64,000 nucleotides of DNA from Leifsonia aquatica (GCF_014190775.1 NZ_JACHVP010000004.1:248001-312000), one strand, 5' to 3'; positions 33,298-42,333 are shown, counted from the first letter of the stretch. Notes: generated by a model not told the origin, from the sequence alone. A program made the numbers and translations.

Positions 33298-34875
33298 CTA
33301 CTCCTGGCGGCCCGGGTCCCCGAAGGAGAGCAGGCGCTCGTACTCGGAGTCCGGTCCCGGCTCGCAGCCGTCGGACGCGGCATCCGCACCGGTGTCGGTG
33401 TCGGCGACGGTCTCCTGCGGGCGCTCCAGCAGGTTCTTGCCCAGGTGGTGCGCATCCGGCAGCTCGATCGGGTACTTGCCCGTGAAACAGGCCGTGCAGA
33501 GCAGCTCGCGCGGCTGCTCGGTGGCGCCGATCATGCCGTCCTCCGACAGGTAGCCGAGGCTGTCCGCGCCGATGGACTGGCGCACCTCCTCGACCCCGAG
33601 GCCGGTCGCGATGAGCTCGGCCCGCGAGGCGAAGTCGATGCCGTAGAAGCACGGCCAGGTGATGGGCGGGCTGGAGATGCGCACGTGCACCTCGGCCGCT
33701 CCGGCCTCCCGCAGCATCGAGACGAGCGCGCGCTGCGTGTTGCCGCGCACGATCGAGTCGTCGACCACCACGAGGCGCTTACCCTTGATGACCTCCTTGA
33801 GCGGGTTCAGCTTGAGCTTGATGCCGCGCTGGCGGATGGTCTGCGAGGGCTGGATGAAGGTGCGGCCCACGTAGGAGTTCTTGACCAGGCCCTGGCCGAA
33901 CGGGATGCCGGACGCCTGCGCGTAGCCGATGGCCGCGGGGGTGCCGGACTCCGGCGTCGGGATGACCAGGTCGGCTTCGACGGCGTGCTCGCGGGCCAGC
34001 TGGCGACCCATCTCGACGCGGGCCTCGTGAACACCGCGACCGGAGATGGTCGTGTCGGGACGCGCGAGGTAGACGTACTCGAAGACGCAGCCGGCACGCT
34101 TCTCGGGGGCGAAGCGGGTGGTGCGCAGGCCGTTCTCGTCGACGGCGATCAGCTCGCCCGGCTCGACCTCGCGCACGAAGCTCGCACCGACGATGTCGAG
34201 CGCCGCGGTCTCGGACGCGACGACCCAGCCGCGCTCGAGCCGGCCGAGGACCAGCGGGCGAACGCCCTGCGGGTCGCGGGCGGCGTAGAGAGTGTGCTCG
34301 TCCATGAAGACGAGGCAGAAAGCGCCGCGCAGACGCGGGAGCACCTCCAGGGCCGTCGCCTCGAGCGTGTGGTCGAGGTCGCCGGTGAGGAGCGCGGTGA
34401 CGACCGCGGTGTCGGTCGTGTTGCCGCGGGTCAGCTCGCCGTCGAGCTCGGGGTACCGCTCGTGCACGAGCTGCATGAGCTGCGCGGTGTTGGTCAGGTT
34501 GCCGTTGTGGCCGAGCGCGACGGTCCCGCTCGCGGTGCGGCCGAGGGTCGGCTGCGCGTTCTGCCAGCTGGAGGCGCCGGTCGTCGAGTAGCGCGTGTGG
34601 CCGACGGCGATGTGGCCGGTCAGCGAGTTGAGCGCGTTCTCGTTGAAGACCTGCGAGACGAGACCCATGTCTTTGTAGATGAGGATCTTGTCGCCGTCGC
34701 TGGTCGCGATGCCGGCCGACTCCTGCCCGCGGTGCTGCAGGGCGTAGAGGCCGAAGTAGCTGAGTTTCGCGACCTCTTCACCGGGAGCCCAGACGCCGAA
34801 GACGCCGCACGCGTCCTGGGGTCCTTTCTCACCGGGCAGCAGATCGTGGGTGAGAAGACCGTCGCCTCCGGCCAC
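33298..34875 (-). CDS. purF: Amidophosphoribosyltransferase
   Basis: A 525-residue enzyme that commits PRPP to purine synthesis by replacing pyrophosphate with the amide of glutamine. It begins with a 22-residue propeptide; removal exposes nucleophile C23 of CGVFGVW, the N-terminal glutaminase cysteine. ALQHRGQESAG and GHTRYSTTG are further glutaminase signatures, and VVVDDSIVRGNT is the PRPP-binding loop. Three Cys in the C-terminal half (CVFEY, WPCFYG, ELLCTACF) fit the Fe-S form of the enzyme found in Gram-positives. I chose the GTG at 34875 with AAAGGGG six bases upstream over a TTG at 34893. Confidence 0.96.
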   Translation of the reverse strand: MAGGDGLLTHDLLPGEKGPQDACGVFGVWAPGEEVAKLSYFGLYALQHRGQESAGIATSDGDKILIYKDMGLVSQVFNENALNSLTGHIAVGHTRYSTTGASSWQNAQPTLGRTASGTVALGHNGNLTNTAQLMQLVHERYPELDGELTRGNTTDTAVVTALLTGDLDHTLEATALEVLPRLRGAFCLVFMDEHTLYAARDPQGVRPLVLGRLERGWVVASETAALDIVGASFVREVEPGELIAVDENGLRTTRFAPEKRAGCVFEYVYLARPDTTISGRGVHEARVEMGRQLAREHAVEADLVIPTPESGTPAAIGYAQASGIPFGQGLVKNSYVGRTFIQPSQTIRQRGIKLKLNPLKEVIKGKRLVVVDDSIVRGNTQRALVSMLREAGAAEVHVRISSPPITWPCFYGIDFASRAELIATGLGVEEVRQSIGADSLGYLSEDGMIGATEQPRELLCTACFTGKYPIELPDAHHLGKNLLERPQETVADTDTGADAASDGCEPGPDSEYERLLSFGDPGRQE

Positions 34876-34908
34876 AGCGGACCCCTTTCTCAAGGTGTGT
34901 CGTGATGT

Positions 34909-35283
34909 TCAGCTCTCGGGGGTCGCGGGCCGGTCGCTCTGCGGCTCGTCGCTCTGCAGCTCGTCGCCGGGCTCCTCCGCGGGGATGTGCACGTCGATTC
35001 TATCGGCCTGAACGCTGCGCGCGCGCCGGGAGGTCGCACGGTCGATCAGCAGCGCGACGAGGGCTCCGAGGGCGACGCCCACGACGACGCAGATCGCGAG
35101 CAGGAAGCCGAAGACCGTGCCGCGGTCGTACGTCGGGTTCTCCGGGAAGGCGAAGGTCAGCACCAGGGCGACGATCGCGAACAGGATGGCGCCGGTGAGC
35201 ATGAACCGGAAGTAGCGCGGCGAACGGTGCACCCGCACCTCCGCCTCGGTGACGGACGCCTGCTCCTCCGGATTATCGGTCAT
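34909..35283 (-). CDS. Two-TM hypothetical protein in the purF cluster
   Basis: A 124-residue small membrane protein. Acidic N-terminus, then two hydrophobic segments (about residues 27-47 and 56-80), then a basic stretch SRRAR and an acidic C-terminus. The start ATG at 35283 has GGGAGA upstream. Its place between the sterol-carrier-like gene and purF is conserved in several actinobacteria as far as I recall, but it has no assigned role. Confidence 0.65.
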   Translation of the reverse strand: MTDNPEEQASVTEAEVRVHRSPRYFRFMLTGAILFAIVALVLTFAFPENPTYDRGTVFGFLLAICVVVGVALGALVALLIDRATSRRARSVQADRIDVHIPAEEPGDELQSDEPQSDRPATPES

Positions 35284-35342
35284 GCGTCCATTCTCCCTTA
35301 CGCCGCCTGGGTGGACGCCCACCCCGGTGCGGTCCTCCCCCG

Positions 35343-35699
35343 TCAGTAGCGGAGGGGCAGCAGGCCGTCGAGGGAGGCGCGCTGGCCGGAGGCGTGCACG
35401 GAGCCGGAGGCGAGGCCGTCGCCCCAGGAGAGAGCGCCGGAGGCGAGCGCGAGCCAGGTCTTCGGGTCGGTCTCGATGACGTTGGGCGGGGTGCCGCGGG
35501 TGTGGCGGGGGCCCGGGATGCACTGGGTCGCGCCGAACGGCGGGACGCGCACCTCGACGGTGTTGCCCGGCGCGCGCTCCGCCAGCAGCTGCAGGAGGTA
35601 GCGCACGGCGGTCGCGGTCGTGTTGCGGTCCGCGCCGTCGGCGAGCGCCGCGCGCACCGCGGGGCCGCCCTCGGAGTCGGGGATCTTCGCTCGGGCCAT
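35343..35699 (-). CDS. Sterol-carrier-like (SCP2-type) small protein
   Basis: A 118-residue protein. The segment GNTVEVRVPPFGATQCIPG and the C-terminal TWLALASGALSWGDGLASG, with a final LDGLLPL, match the actinobacterial sterol carrier family protein that is usually found beside purD/purF. SCP2-like folds bind lipids or CoA thioesters, but a function in purine metabolism is not known. Start: ATG at 35699, with AGGA upstream. It is divergent from purD with a 57-nt gap. Confidence 0.75.
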   Translation of the reverse strand: MARAKIPDSEGGPAVRAALADGADRNTTATAVRYLLQLLAERAPGNTVEVRVPPFGATQCIPGPRHTRGTPPNVIETDPKTWLALASGALSWGDGLASGSVHASGQRASLDGLLPLRY

Positions 35700-35744
35700 G
35701 CGTCCATCCTCCCACCGGGGCGGCGGGCACTCACCGCGGACCTC

Positions 35745-35750
35745 TAGCAT
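35745..35750 (+). promoter_or_regulatory. -10 box of purD (leaderless)
   Basis: TAGCAT, 6 nt before the GTG start of purD at 35757. Confidence 0.6.
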
Positions 35751-35756
35751 GGTCGC

Positions 35757-37010
35757 GTGAAGATTCTCGTCCTCGGTTCCGGTGCCCGCGAGCACGCCAT
35801 CATCACCGCGCTCCTCGCGGAGGAGGCGGGTCACGAGATCGTCGCCGCCCCCGGCAACGCGGGGATCGCGGCCGACGTCGCGGTCGACACCGCGCTCGAC
35901 CCGCTCGACGGCGCCGCCGTCGCCGAGTACGCGATCGAGAACGGCATCGAGCTCGTCGTCATCGGTCCCGAGGCCCCGCTGGTGGCGGGGGTCGCCGATC
36001 CCCTGCGCACCCGTGGCATCCCCGTCTTCGGTCCGGGCAAGGCCGCGGCGCAGCTGGAGGGCTCCAAGACCTTCGCGAAGCGCGTCATGGAGGCCGCGGG
36101 CGTGCCCACCGGCCGAGCCGTGCGCGCCGGGACCCTCGCCGAGGTCGAGAAGGCCCTGGACGACCTCGGCGCCCCCTACGTCATCAAGGCCGACGGGCTG
36201 GCCGCGGGCAAGGGAGTGCTCGTCACCGAGGACCGCGCCGCCGCACTCGCCCACGCCGAGCACTACCTCACCCAGGGCGGGGTGCTGATCGAGGAGTTCC
36301 TCGACGGCCAGGAGGTCTCCCTCTTCCTCGTCAGCGACGGCCACACCGTCCTCCCCCTCAGCCCGGCCCAGGACTACAAGCGCCTCCTCGACGGCGACGC
36401 CGGCCCCAACACCGGCGGCATGGGCGCGTACTCGCCGCTGCCGTGGCTGCCGGAGACGTTCGTCGACGAGGTCATCGACACCGTCGCGCTGCCGACCGTG
36501 CGCCAGCTCGCCGCCGAGCAGACACCGTTCATCGGCCTCCTCTACTGCGGCCTCATCATGACCGAGCGCGGCATCCGCGTCATCGAGTTCAACGCCCGCT
36601 TCGGCGACCCGGAGACCCAGGTCGTGCTCCCGCGGCTCGTCACCCCGCTGTCGTCGCTGCTGTTCGCGGCCGCGACCGGCGCGCTCGCCGGGATGCCGCG
36701 CCCCGAGTTCGCCCTCGACACGGCCGTGACCGTCGTGGTCGCGAGCGAGGGCTACCCGGAGGCACCGCTGACCGGCCGCCCGATCACGGGGCTGGAGGAG
36801 GCCGCGGGGGTTCCCGAGGTCACCATCGCCCACGCCGCGACGGCCCGCGACGAGTCGGGGGCCCTCGTGGCGACCGGCGGCCGGGTGCTCTCCGTCGTCG
36901 CCCGCGGCACGACCTTCGCCGAGGCGCGCGAGCGCGCCTACGAGGCCGTCGGCCGCATCCACCTCGAGGGCTCGCAGTACCGCACCGACATCGCGGCTCG
37001 CGTCTCCTGA
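35757..37010 (+). CDS. purD: Phosphoribosylamine-glycine ligase (GAR synthetase)
   Basis: A 417-residue ATP-grasp enzyme joining glycine to phosphoribosylamine, step 2 of purine synthesis. N-terminal [14 protein letters not shown] and GPEAPLVAG are signatures; [23 protein letters not shown] and the metal-binding [12 protein letters not shown] define the ATP-grasp core. Starts with GTG, 6 nt after TAGCAT, predicting a leaderless mRNA. It is followed by a palindromic element and a convergent oxidase gene. The partner genes purF and purM run on the opposite strand next door. Confidence 0.97.
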   Translation: MKILVLGSGAREHAIITALLAEEAGHEIVAAPGNAGIAADVAVDTALDPLDGAAVAEYAIENGIELVVIGPEAPLVAGVADPLRTRGIPVFGPGKAAAQLEGSKTFAKRVMEAAGVPTGRAVRAGTLAEVEKALDDLGAPYVIKADGLAAGKGVLVTEDRAAALAHAEHYLTQGGVLIEEFLDGQEVSLFLVSDGHTVLPLSPAQDYKRLLDGDAGPNTGGMGAYSPLPWLPETFVDEVIDTVALPTVRQLAAEQTPFIGLLYCGLIMTERGIRVIEFNARFGDPETQVVLPRLVTPLSSLLFAAATGALAGMPRPEFALDTAVTVVVASEGYPEAPLTGRPITGLEEAAGVPEVTIAHAATARDESGALVATGGRVLSVVARGTTFAEARERAYEAVGRIHLEGSQYRTDIAARVS

Positions 37011-37030
37011 GCGCCCCCACCTGCCCAGCC

Positions 37031-37092
37031 GCCGAGTACGCAGAAAGTAGGGCGAAAAGGGTCGAGTACGCGGATAATCTGCGTACTCGAGA
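37031..37092. repeat. Intergenic palindrome, family B copy 1
   Basis: CGAGTACGCAGA occurs at 37033-37044 and in inverted form at 37078-37089. A third copy with one change (CGAGTACGCGGA, 37063-37074) pairs with the inverted copy over a 3-nt loop. The left arm continues AAGTAGGGCG. A closely related, more perfect copy is at 58802-58860. Confidence 0.78.
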
Positions 37093-37097
37093 GGGGC

Positions 37098-38342
37098 TCA
37101 GCCGAGCAGGCGGGTGAGGAAGGGGTTGCGGAAGCGGCCTGCGGGGTCGAAGCGCTCGGTCAGGGCGCGGAAGTCGTCGAGACGCGGGTAGAGCGTCGGG
37201 ACGACGCCGGCCTGGTCGAGGGAGAGCTTGCCCCAGTGCGGGCGGGCGCCGAGGGGCAGCAGCGCGTCCTCCAGCGCCGGCAGCACCGCCTCCACGCCCT
37301 CCTGGTCGCGGAACCAGGTGAAGTGGAGGCCGACCACGTCGGTTCCGTAGGCGCTCGACAGCCAGAGGTCGTCCGCCGCCGCGGTCCGGATCTCGCTGAT
37401 CTGCAGCAGCGGCGCGATCAGCGGGGCGAGCGAGCGGACCGCGTTGATCGCCGTCACCGCGTTGGCGCGCGGCACGAGGTACTCGGACTGGATCTCCTCG
37501 CCGTTCGACGGCGTGAACTCGAACCGGAAGTGCGCGAGCCGCTCGCTCCACGGTCCGGGCACGCCGAGCTGCTCGGTCGTGTTGCGCACGTCCATCGTCG
37601 CGATCATGTGCCGCGCCTCGGTGAGCGCGGGGGCGCCGAAGAAGTCGTCGCCGACCGGGGTCGGGGTGTCGGCGAGCTCCTTGATCCACCCGAGGCTCAC
37701 GGCATCCTCGTCCCAGGTGGTGAAGAGCGAGACGCTGTAGGCCGCCGACGTGACCTCGTCGAACCGGCTCGTGACCGCCTCCCACGGCACACCGCCGAAG
37801 AGCCGCTGCCGCACGGTGAACGTCGGCCGGATGTCGAGGGTGACCTCGAGCACGACGCCGAGCGCGCCGAGGGACACGACCGCTCCGGCGAAGTCGTCGT
37901 CGCCGCGACGCAGCTCGACGACCTCGCCGTCGGCCCGCAGGATGCGGAGCCCGGCCACCGCCGTCGCGAGCGTCCCGTTGCGGTCGCCGGAGCCGTGGGT
38001 GGAGGTCGCGATCGCGCCGGCCACCGAGATGTGCGGGAGCGAGGCGAGGTTGTGCAGAGCCCACCCCGCGGCCTCCAGCTCACGGGCGAGGTCGCCGTAG
38101 CGCACGCCGCCGCCGACGGTCGCCGTGCGCGCCTCCGCGTCGATCCGGACACCGCCGGGCAGGCCGGCTGTGCTGACGAGGAGGTCGTCGGTGTCGGCGA
38201 GGTCGTTGAACGAGTGGCGGCTGCCGAGCGCGCGCACCGAGCGGGCGCCCGCGATCAGCTGGCGCAGCTCATCCACGCTGCGCGGCGTCACGATGCGGCT
38301 CGCGGCGTAGCGGTGGTTGCCGGCCCAGTTCCATTCGTCCAC
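37098..38342 (-). CDS. Alditol/xylitol oxidase-like flavoprotein
   Basis: A 414-residue VAO-family oxidase. The N-terminal FAD domain has ALGSRHSFN, where H43 is in the position of the histidine that carries covalent FAD in alditol oxidase, and TSTHGSGDRNG, the FAD-binding loop. The C-terminal substrate domain ends in RPHWGKL, where His and Trp/Lys contact the substrate in this family. Related enzymes oxidise polyols (xylitol, sorbitol) with O2, giving H2O2. A D-arabinono-1,4-lactone oxidase is a less likely alternative. GTG start at 38342 with AGGAGG upstream; it runs convergently against purD. Confidence 0.82.
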   Translation of the reverse strand: MDEWNWAGNHRYAASRIVTPRSVDELRQLIAGARSVRALGSRHSFNDLADTDDLLVSTAGLPGGVRIDAEARTATVGGGVRYGDLARELEAAGWALHNLASLPHISVAGAIATSTHGSGDRNGTLATAVAGLRILRADGEVVELRRGDDDFAGAVVSLGALGVVLEVTLDIRPTFTVRQRLFGGVPWEAVTSRFDEVTSAAYSVSLFTTWDEDAVSLGWIKELADTPTPVGDDFFGAPALTEARHMIATMDVRNTTEQLGVPGPWSERLAHFRFEFTPSNGEEIQSEYLVPRANAVTAINAVRSLAPLIAPLLQISEIRTAAADDLWLSSAYGTDVVGLHFTWFRDQEGVEAVLPALEDALLPLGARPHWGKLSLDQAGVVPTLYPRLDDFRALTERFDPAGRFRNPFLTRLLG

Positions 38343-38522
38343 GTGGTCCTCCTTCGCACCGGGATGCGGCTCCCGCGTCCCTCGACCGCCCTCAGTCTAG
38401 GGATGTGAACGTGCGCATCGCCGACGGGACCTTACCTCGTCCACGTCGGTCATTGCCTCGCCGCACCGGGCACGGGTAGCGTCGGCCCCAGGAGCGGCGT
38501 CCGCCGCAGGAGGAGGACCACG

Positions 38523-38975
38523 GTGGCCGAATTCGAGTACGGACCCGCGGAGTTCATCGTCGCCCAGTTCGACACCGACCTGCCCTCACCCGGCGTCGTC
38601 CAGGCCATCCTGGACCTCGTGGCGAGCGGCACGGTGCGGCTGCTCGACCTGCTGATCATCCGGCGGAGCGTCGACGGGAGCGTCGAGCTCCTGGAGCTGG
38701 AGGAGATCGGCGACCAGATCGGGATGACCGATGTGCAGCTCGAGGCGAGCGGCCTCGCGGGCGACGACGACGTGAGCGACATCGCCGACCTCATCGAGCC
38801 GGGCCGCGCCGGCGCCGTGCTCGTGATCGAGCACCGCTGGGCGACCGAACTGGCCAGCCGCTTCTTCGCGGCCGGGGGCACCGTCGTGCACACCGAGCGC
38901 ATCCCCGCGCCGGTGGTCAATGCGATCGTCGCGGGAGATTTCGACGAGAGCGCGCCCGCGGGCGCGGAAGGCTGA
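38523..38975 (+). CDS. DUF6325-like hypothetical protein
   Basis: A 150-residue acidic protein. A repeated pattern FEYGPAEFIVAQFD at the front and ADLIEPGRAGAVLVIEHRWA later fits the DUF6325 (DUF1269-like) group found beside SHOCT-domain proteins. Function unknown. GTG start at 38523 preceded by AGGAGGAGG. It is followed after 10 nt by the SHOCT protein and both probably form an operon. Confidence 0.75.
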   Translation: MAEFEYGPAEFIVAQFDTDLPSPGVVQAILDLVASGTVRLLDLLIIRRSVDGSVELLELEEIGDQIGMTDVQLEASGLAGDDDVSDIADLIEPGRAGAVLVIEHRWATELASRFFAAGGTVVHTERIPAPVVNAIVAGDFDESAPAGAEG

Positions 38976-38985
38976 GGAGGACACC

Positions 38986-39336
38986 ATGCCGTTCATCGGA
39001 CGAATGGGACGCCCGGGACTACTCGGGCTCGCGGCGCGCACCGCCGTCGTCGCCGGGACCGCGACCGCGGTCTCCGGAGGCATGGCCCGCCGCCAGCAGC
39101 AGAAGGCGCAGGACAGCTACGAGCAGCAGCAGTACGAGGCCCAGCAGCAGCAGGCGCAGATGCAGGCGGCGGCTCAGCAGGCCGTCGCCCAGCAGCAGCC
39201 GCAACAAGCCGTGGCGGCTCCCGCCTCCGCCGCCGACGACCTCATGGCGCAGCTGCAGCAGCTGGCGACGATGCACACGCAGGGGCTGCTCGACGACTCC
39301 GAGTTCGCCGCGGCGAAGGCGAAGCTGCTGGGCTGA
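38986..39336 (+). CDS. SHOCT-domain protein with Gln-rich linker
   Basis: A 116-residue protein. An N-terminal Gly/Ala-rich segment of about 25 residues is probably membrane-associated; residues 36-80 are a Gln/Ala-rich linker rich in QQQ runs; the last 35 residues form a SHOCT domain ending in TQGLLDDSEFAAAKAKLLG. SHOCT domains are short oligomerisation modules at protein ends. ATG at 38986 after GAGGAGG. It pairs with the preceding DUF6325-like gene. Confidence 0.82.
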   Translation: MPFIGRMGRPGLLGLAARTAVVAGTATAVSGGMARRQQQKAQDSYEQQQYEAQQQQAQMQAAAQQAVAQQQPQQAVAAPASAADDLMAQLQQLATMHTQGLLDDSEFAAAKAKLLG

Positions 39337-39351
39337 GCGCGCGGTCGGGCG

Positions 39352-39819
39352 TCAGCCCCGGTAGCCGGGGTGGCCGTCGGGCGTGAGGCCCGTTCCGGCG
39401 GACAGCTTCTGGAGCAGCGCAGCGAGAGCGACGCGCTCCTCCGGTTCGAGCGCTGCGAGCACCTCGGCCTGGTGCTCCTCGGCCACGGCGCGCAGGCGGC
39501 CCAGCATCGCGCGCCCCTCGGCGGTCAGGGACAACGCGTTGTTGCGGCGGTCGGCCTCGTTGCGTTCGCGGTCGACCAGCCCGCCCGACGAGAGCTCGTC
39601 GAGCAGGGCGACGATCCGGCTCGGCGGCGCACCGAGGGCGTGGGCGACCTCCCGCTGGCTGATCCCCGGCCGCTGGCCGATGATCCGGATCGCTCCGGCC
39701 TCGCGTGCACTGAGTCCGAGCTCGGCGACGCGGGCCTGGAAGCGGTCGGCGGCGGACGCGCCGACCTGCGCCAGCAGAAAGGCGGTGCGTGGCGGCACGG
39801 CGTCGGAGGAAGGGCTCAC
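39352..39819 (-). CDS. MarR family transcriptional regulator
   Basis: A 155-residue regulator with the MarR winged helix (REAGAIRIIGQRPGISQREVAHALGAPPSRIVALLDELSSGGLVDRER) and a C-terminal dimerisation helix. It is divergent from a membrane protein and SDR operon, and two 11-bp direct repeats lie between the starts, so it probably represses both. The GTG start lies 6 nt after a minus-strand TATTCT box, predicting a leaderless mRNA. Confidence 0.9.
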   Translation of the reverse strand: MSPSSDAVPPRTAFLLAQVGASAADRFQARVAELGLSAREAGAIRIIGQRPGISQREVAHALGAPPSRIVALLDELSSGGLVDRERNEADRRNNALSLTAEGRAMLGRLRAVAEEHQAEVLAALEPEERVALAALLQKLSAGTGLTPDGHPGYRG

Positions 39820-39825
39820 CCGACC

Positions 39826-39868
39826 AGAATAGCTGTTGCGCGTAACGATTACACTGTGTAACGATTAC
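39826..39868. promoter_or_regulatory. MarR promoter and direct-repeat operator
   Basis: The MarR -10 box TATTCT (minus strand, 39826-39831) is followed by two perfect direct repeats GTAACGATTAC at 39842-39852 and 39858-39868, 16 bp apart, ending 4 nt before the ATG of the divergent membrane protein. Confidence 0.65.
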
Positions 39869-39872
39869 GAAC

Positions 39873-40577
39873 ATGAACGATTCATCCACGACGAGGCGTC
39901 CCGGAGGTCCGCCGCTGGGCGGGCTCGCCGTCGTGCACGCCGCGCTCGTCCTCCTCGCCCTCGTCGTCGGGTTCGCCGCCGCAGGGCCGGACGCGTTCGC
40001 CTCTCCCTACGCGGGAGCCGCGGCCGTCGCCGCTCACGCTCAGCAGGATCCCGTGGCCATCCGGGTCGTCGCGCTCCTCCAGTTCGGCTCGGCCGTCCCG
40101 CTCGGCATCCTCGCGGCCACCGCCTTCGCGCGCCTCCACCGGCTCGGCGTCCGGGTGCCGGGGCCGTCGATCGGGTTCGCGGGCGGGCTGACGGCGTCCA
40201 TCCTCCTCATGGTCTCGGCCTTCTGCACCTTCCTGCTCTCCCGCCCCGAGCTGACGACCGACCCGCGGCTCGCGCTCGCGTTCTCGTTCGCGGCGTTCGT
40301 CACAGGCGGTGTCGGCTATGCGACCGGCCTCGGTCTCCTCATCGCCGGGATGGCCGTCCCCGCGCTCATCCTCCGGCTGGTGCCGCGCTGGCTGGCGTGG
40401 GCGGGACTCGTGATCGCGGCGCTGGCGGAGCTGACCTTCCTCTCGCTCGCGATCGAGCCGCTGCAGTTCCTGCTGCCGATCGCCCGCTTCGGCGGGATCG
40501 CGTGGCTCATCGTCGCCGGCTTCCTCTTCCCGACGGACCGCCGGGATGTGCGCGAGCGGAACGGGGCGGCAGCGTGA
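39873..40577 (+). CDS. DUF4386-like membrane protein
   Basis: A 234-residue integral membrane protein with about six hydrophobic segments, the first at residues about 16-36. RFGGIAWLIVAGFLFP near the C-terminus is typical of DUF4386-type proteins. Its stop overlaps the GTG of the SDR gene (GTGA), and the operon is divergent from the MarR gene. Function unknown. Confidence 0.7.
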   Translation: MNDSSTTRRPGGPPLGGLAVVHAALVLLALVVGFAAAGPDAFASPYAGAAAVAAHAQQDPVAIRVVALLQFGSAVPLGILAATAFARLHRLGVRVPGPSIGFAGGLTASILLMVSAFCTFLLSRPELTTDPRLALAFSFAAFVTGGVGYATGLGLLIAGMAVPALILRLVPRWLAWAGLVIAALAELTFLSLAIEPLQFLLPIARFGGIAWLIVAGFLFPTDRRDVRERNGAAA

Positions 40578-41308
40578 GCGCCGCGCTCGTCGTCGGCGCG
40601 AATGGCCTCATCGGCCGGGAGATCTGTCGCGCGCTAGCGGCCGACGGCCACACGATCCTGCCCGTCGCCCGGGACGCGACCGCACTCGACGAGCTGGTCG
40701 TCGCGCTGCGCGCCGAGGGGATCGACTGCGGGACGCCGATCGCAGTGGATGCCACGGACGACGCAGCCCTCACCGACGCGATCGAGCGGCTGGCCCGCGA
40801 GCGAGCGTTCACCGTCTGCGTCAACAACGTCGGACGCGGGCACCGGCCCATCCCGCTCGCCGACCAGGATCCGGCCGAGTTCGACGCGATCGTCGCCGTC
40901 ACCTTCCGCAGCGTGGCCGTGGCGATGCGCGCCGAACTGCGGGCGCTTCGGGCCATCGACGGGCCGCGCGGGATCGTCAATGTCGCCTCGAGCGCCGGCA
41001 CGGCAGCGGCTCCCGGGATGTCGGCGTACGTCGCCGCCAAGCACGCGGTGGTCGGGCTGACCCGCACGGCCGCCCTCGACGAGGCCCGGGCCGGCATCCG
41101 GGTGAACGCCGTGGCGCCTGGCCCCATCGAATCGGGTCCGATCCTCGCGCAGAGCGCGGAGACGCGCGCCCACGTCGGCGCGCAGATGCCCGTCGGGCGG
41201 ATGGGTCGCGCCGAAGAGGTCGCCGCCGCTGTCGCATGGCTCGCCTCCCCCGCCGCCTCGTATGTGACGGGCGTCGTCCTGCCCGTGGACGGCGGCAAGT
41301 CGGCCTGA
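40574..41308 (+). CDS. Short-chain dehydrogenase/reductase
   Basis: A 244-residue classical SDR. Cofactor loop G8-A-N-G-L-I-G in place of the usual TGxxxGxG, NNVG at about 84-87 in place of NNAG, catalytic S139/S140 region and Y152-x3-K156. Ends with the VTGVVLPVDGG segment typical of 3-oxoacyl-reductase-like SDRs. Coupled to the preceding membrane gene. The substrate is not known. Confidence 0.88.
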   Translation: MSAALVVGANGLIGREICRALAADGHTILPVARDATALDELVVALRAEGIDCGTPIAVDATDDAALTDAIERLARERAFTVCVNNVGRGHRPIPLADQDPAEFDAIVAVTFRSVAVAMRAELRALRAIDGPRGIVNVASSAGTAAAPGMSAYVAAKHAVVGLTRTAALDEARAGIRVNAVAPGPIESGPILAQSAETRAHVGAQMPVGRMGRAEEVAAAVAWLASPAASYVTGVVLPVDGGKSA

Positions 41309-41318
41309 CGCCAGCCTC

Positions 41319-41324
41319 TACGAT
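41319..41324 (+). promoter_or_regulatory. -10 box of purC (leaderless)
   Basis: TACGAT, 6 nt before the GTG start of purC at 41331. The same sequence and spacing occur in front of purM on the other strand. Confidence 0.6.
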
Positions 41325-41330
41325 GGACGG

Positions 41331-42245
41331 GTGAGCGAACTGGCGGGATGGGTCCACAGCTATTCGGGCAAGGTCCGAGACCTCTACGTGCCCGAGGGCG
41401 CGACCGGTCTCGACGACGCGGACGCCGTGCTGGTCGTCGCCAGCGACCGCGTGAGCGCGTTCGACCATGTGCTCTCCCCCGGCATCCCGGGCAAGGGCGA
41501 GCTGCTGACCGCGCTCAGCCTGTGGTGGTTCGACCAGCTCGCCGGCGTGCCCAACCACCTGGTCCCTGACCACGAGCTGCGCCGCGAGGGCACCGACGAC
41601 CGGGTCGTCGAGCGCATCCCGGCGGAGGTCTCCGGGCGCGCGATGCTGGTGAAGCCGCTCGACATGTTCCCGATCGAGTGCGTGGTGCGCGGCTACCTCA
41701 CCGGCAGCGGCTGGGCGGAGTACCAGGCGAGCCGCAGCGTGTGCGGCATCCCGCTGCCCGACGGCCTGAGCAACGGAGACCGCCTGCCCGAGCCGCTCTA
41801 CACCCCCGCGTGGAAGGCGCCGCTCGGCGAGCACGACGAGAACATCAGCTTCGAGCGCACCGTCGAGCTCGTCGGTCCCGAGATCGCGGAGGAGCTGCGC
41901 CGCCTCTCGCTGCAGGTCTACTCGCGCGCGTCGGCCATCGCCGAGCAGCGCGGAGTGATCATCGCGGACACCAAGTTCGAGTTCGGCGCCGACCGCGCGA
42001 CCGGCGAGATCACACTGGCCGACGAGGTGCTCACGAGCGACTCCAGCCGGTACTGGGATGCGCAGGTCTACGCGACCGCGGCGACCGCCGAGGAGCGCAT
42101 GGCGAGCTTCGACAAGCAGATCGTGCGCGACTGGCTCGCAGCGAACTGGGACAAGACCGGCACCCCTCCCGAGCTGCCCGCCGAGATCGTCGAGCGCACC
42201 ACGGCCCGCTACCGCGAACTGCTGGAGCGACTGACCGGCGCCTGA
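41331..42245 (+). CDS. purC: Phosphoribosylaminoimidazole-succinocarboxamide synthase (SAICAR synthetase)
   Basis: A 304-residue enzyme coupling aspartate to CAIR with ATP, step 8 of purine synthesis. Signatures include SGKVRDLYVPEG, VASDRVSAFDHVL, CVVRGYLTGSGWAEY and IIADTKFEFG. It belongs to the long (about 300-residue) form. GTG start, leaderless by the position of TACGAT. A strong bidirectional terminator follows. Confidence 0.97.
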   Translation: MSELAGWVHSYSGKVRDLYVPEGATGLDDADAVLVVASDRVSAFDHVLSPGIPGKGELLTALSLWWFDQLAGVPNHLVPDHELRREGTDDRVVERIPAEVSGRAMLVKPLDMFPIECVVRGYLTGSGWAEYQASRSVCGIPLPDGLSNGDRLPEPLYTPAWKAPLGEHDENISFERTVELVGPEIAEELRRLSLQVYSRASAIAEQRGVIIADTKFEFGADRATGEITLADEVLTSDSSRYWDAQVYATAATAEERMASFDKQIVRDWLAANWDKTGTPPELPAEIVERTTARYRELLERLTGA

Positions 42246-42277
42246 CGCGTCGCCGCCGCGACAGCTCCCCGAGCACG

Positions 42278-42313
42278 ACGAAGCCCTCCCGCCGATCGGC
42301 GGGAGGGCTTCGT
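42278..42313. terminator. Bidirectional terminator between purC and the MFS gene
   Basis: A perfect 16-bp stem (42278-42293 with 42298-42313) around GATC. It serves convergent genes on both strands. Confidence 0.85.
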
Positions 42314-42333
42314 GCTGTCGGAACGTCCGGGCG

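Noticed and set aside
32485-34905. An 806-codon plus-strand frame
   Set aside because: It is antisense to purM and purF, which have complete catalytic motifs; its composition is typical of a shadow frame.
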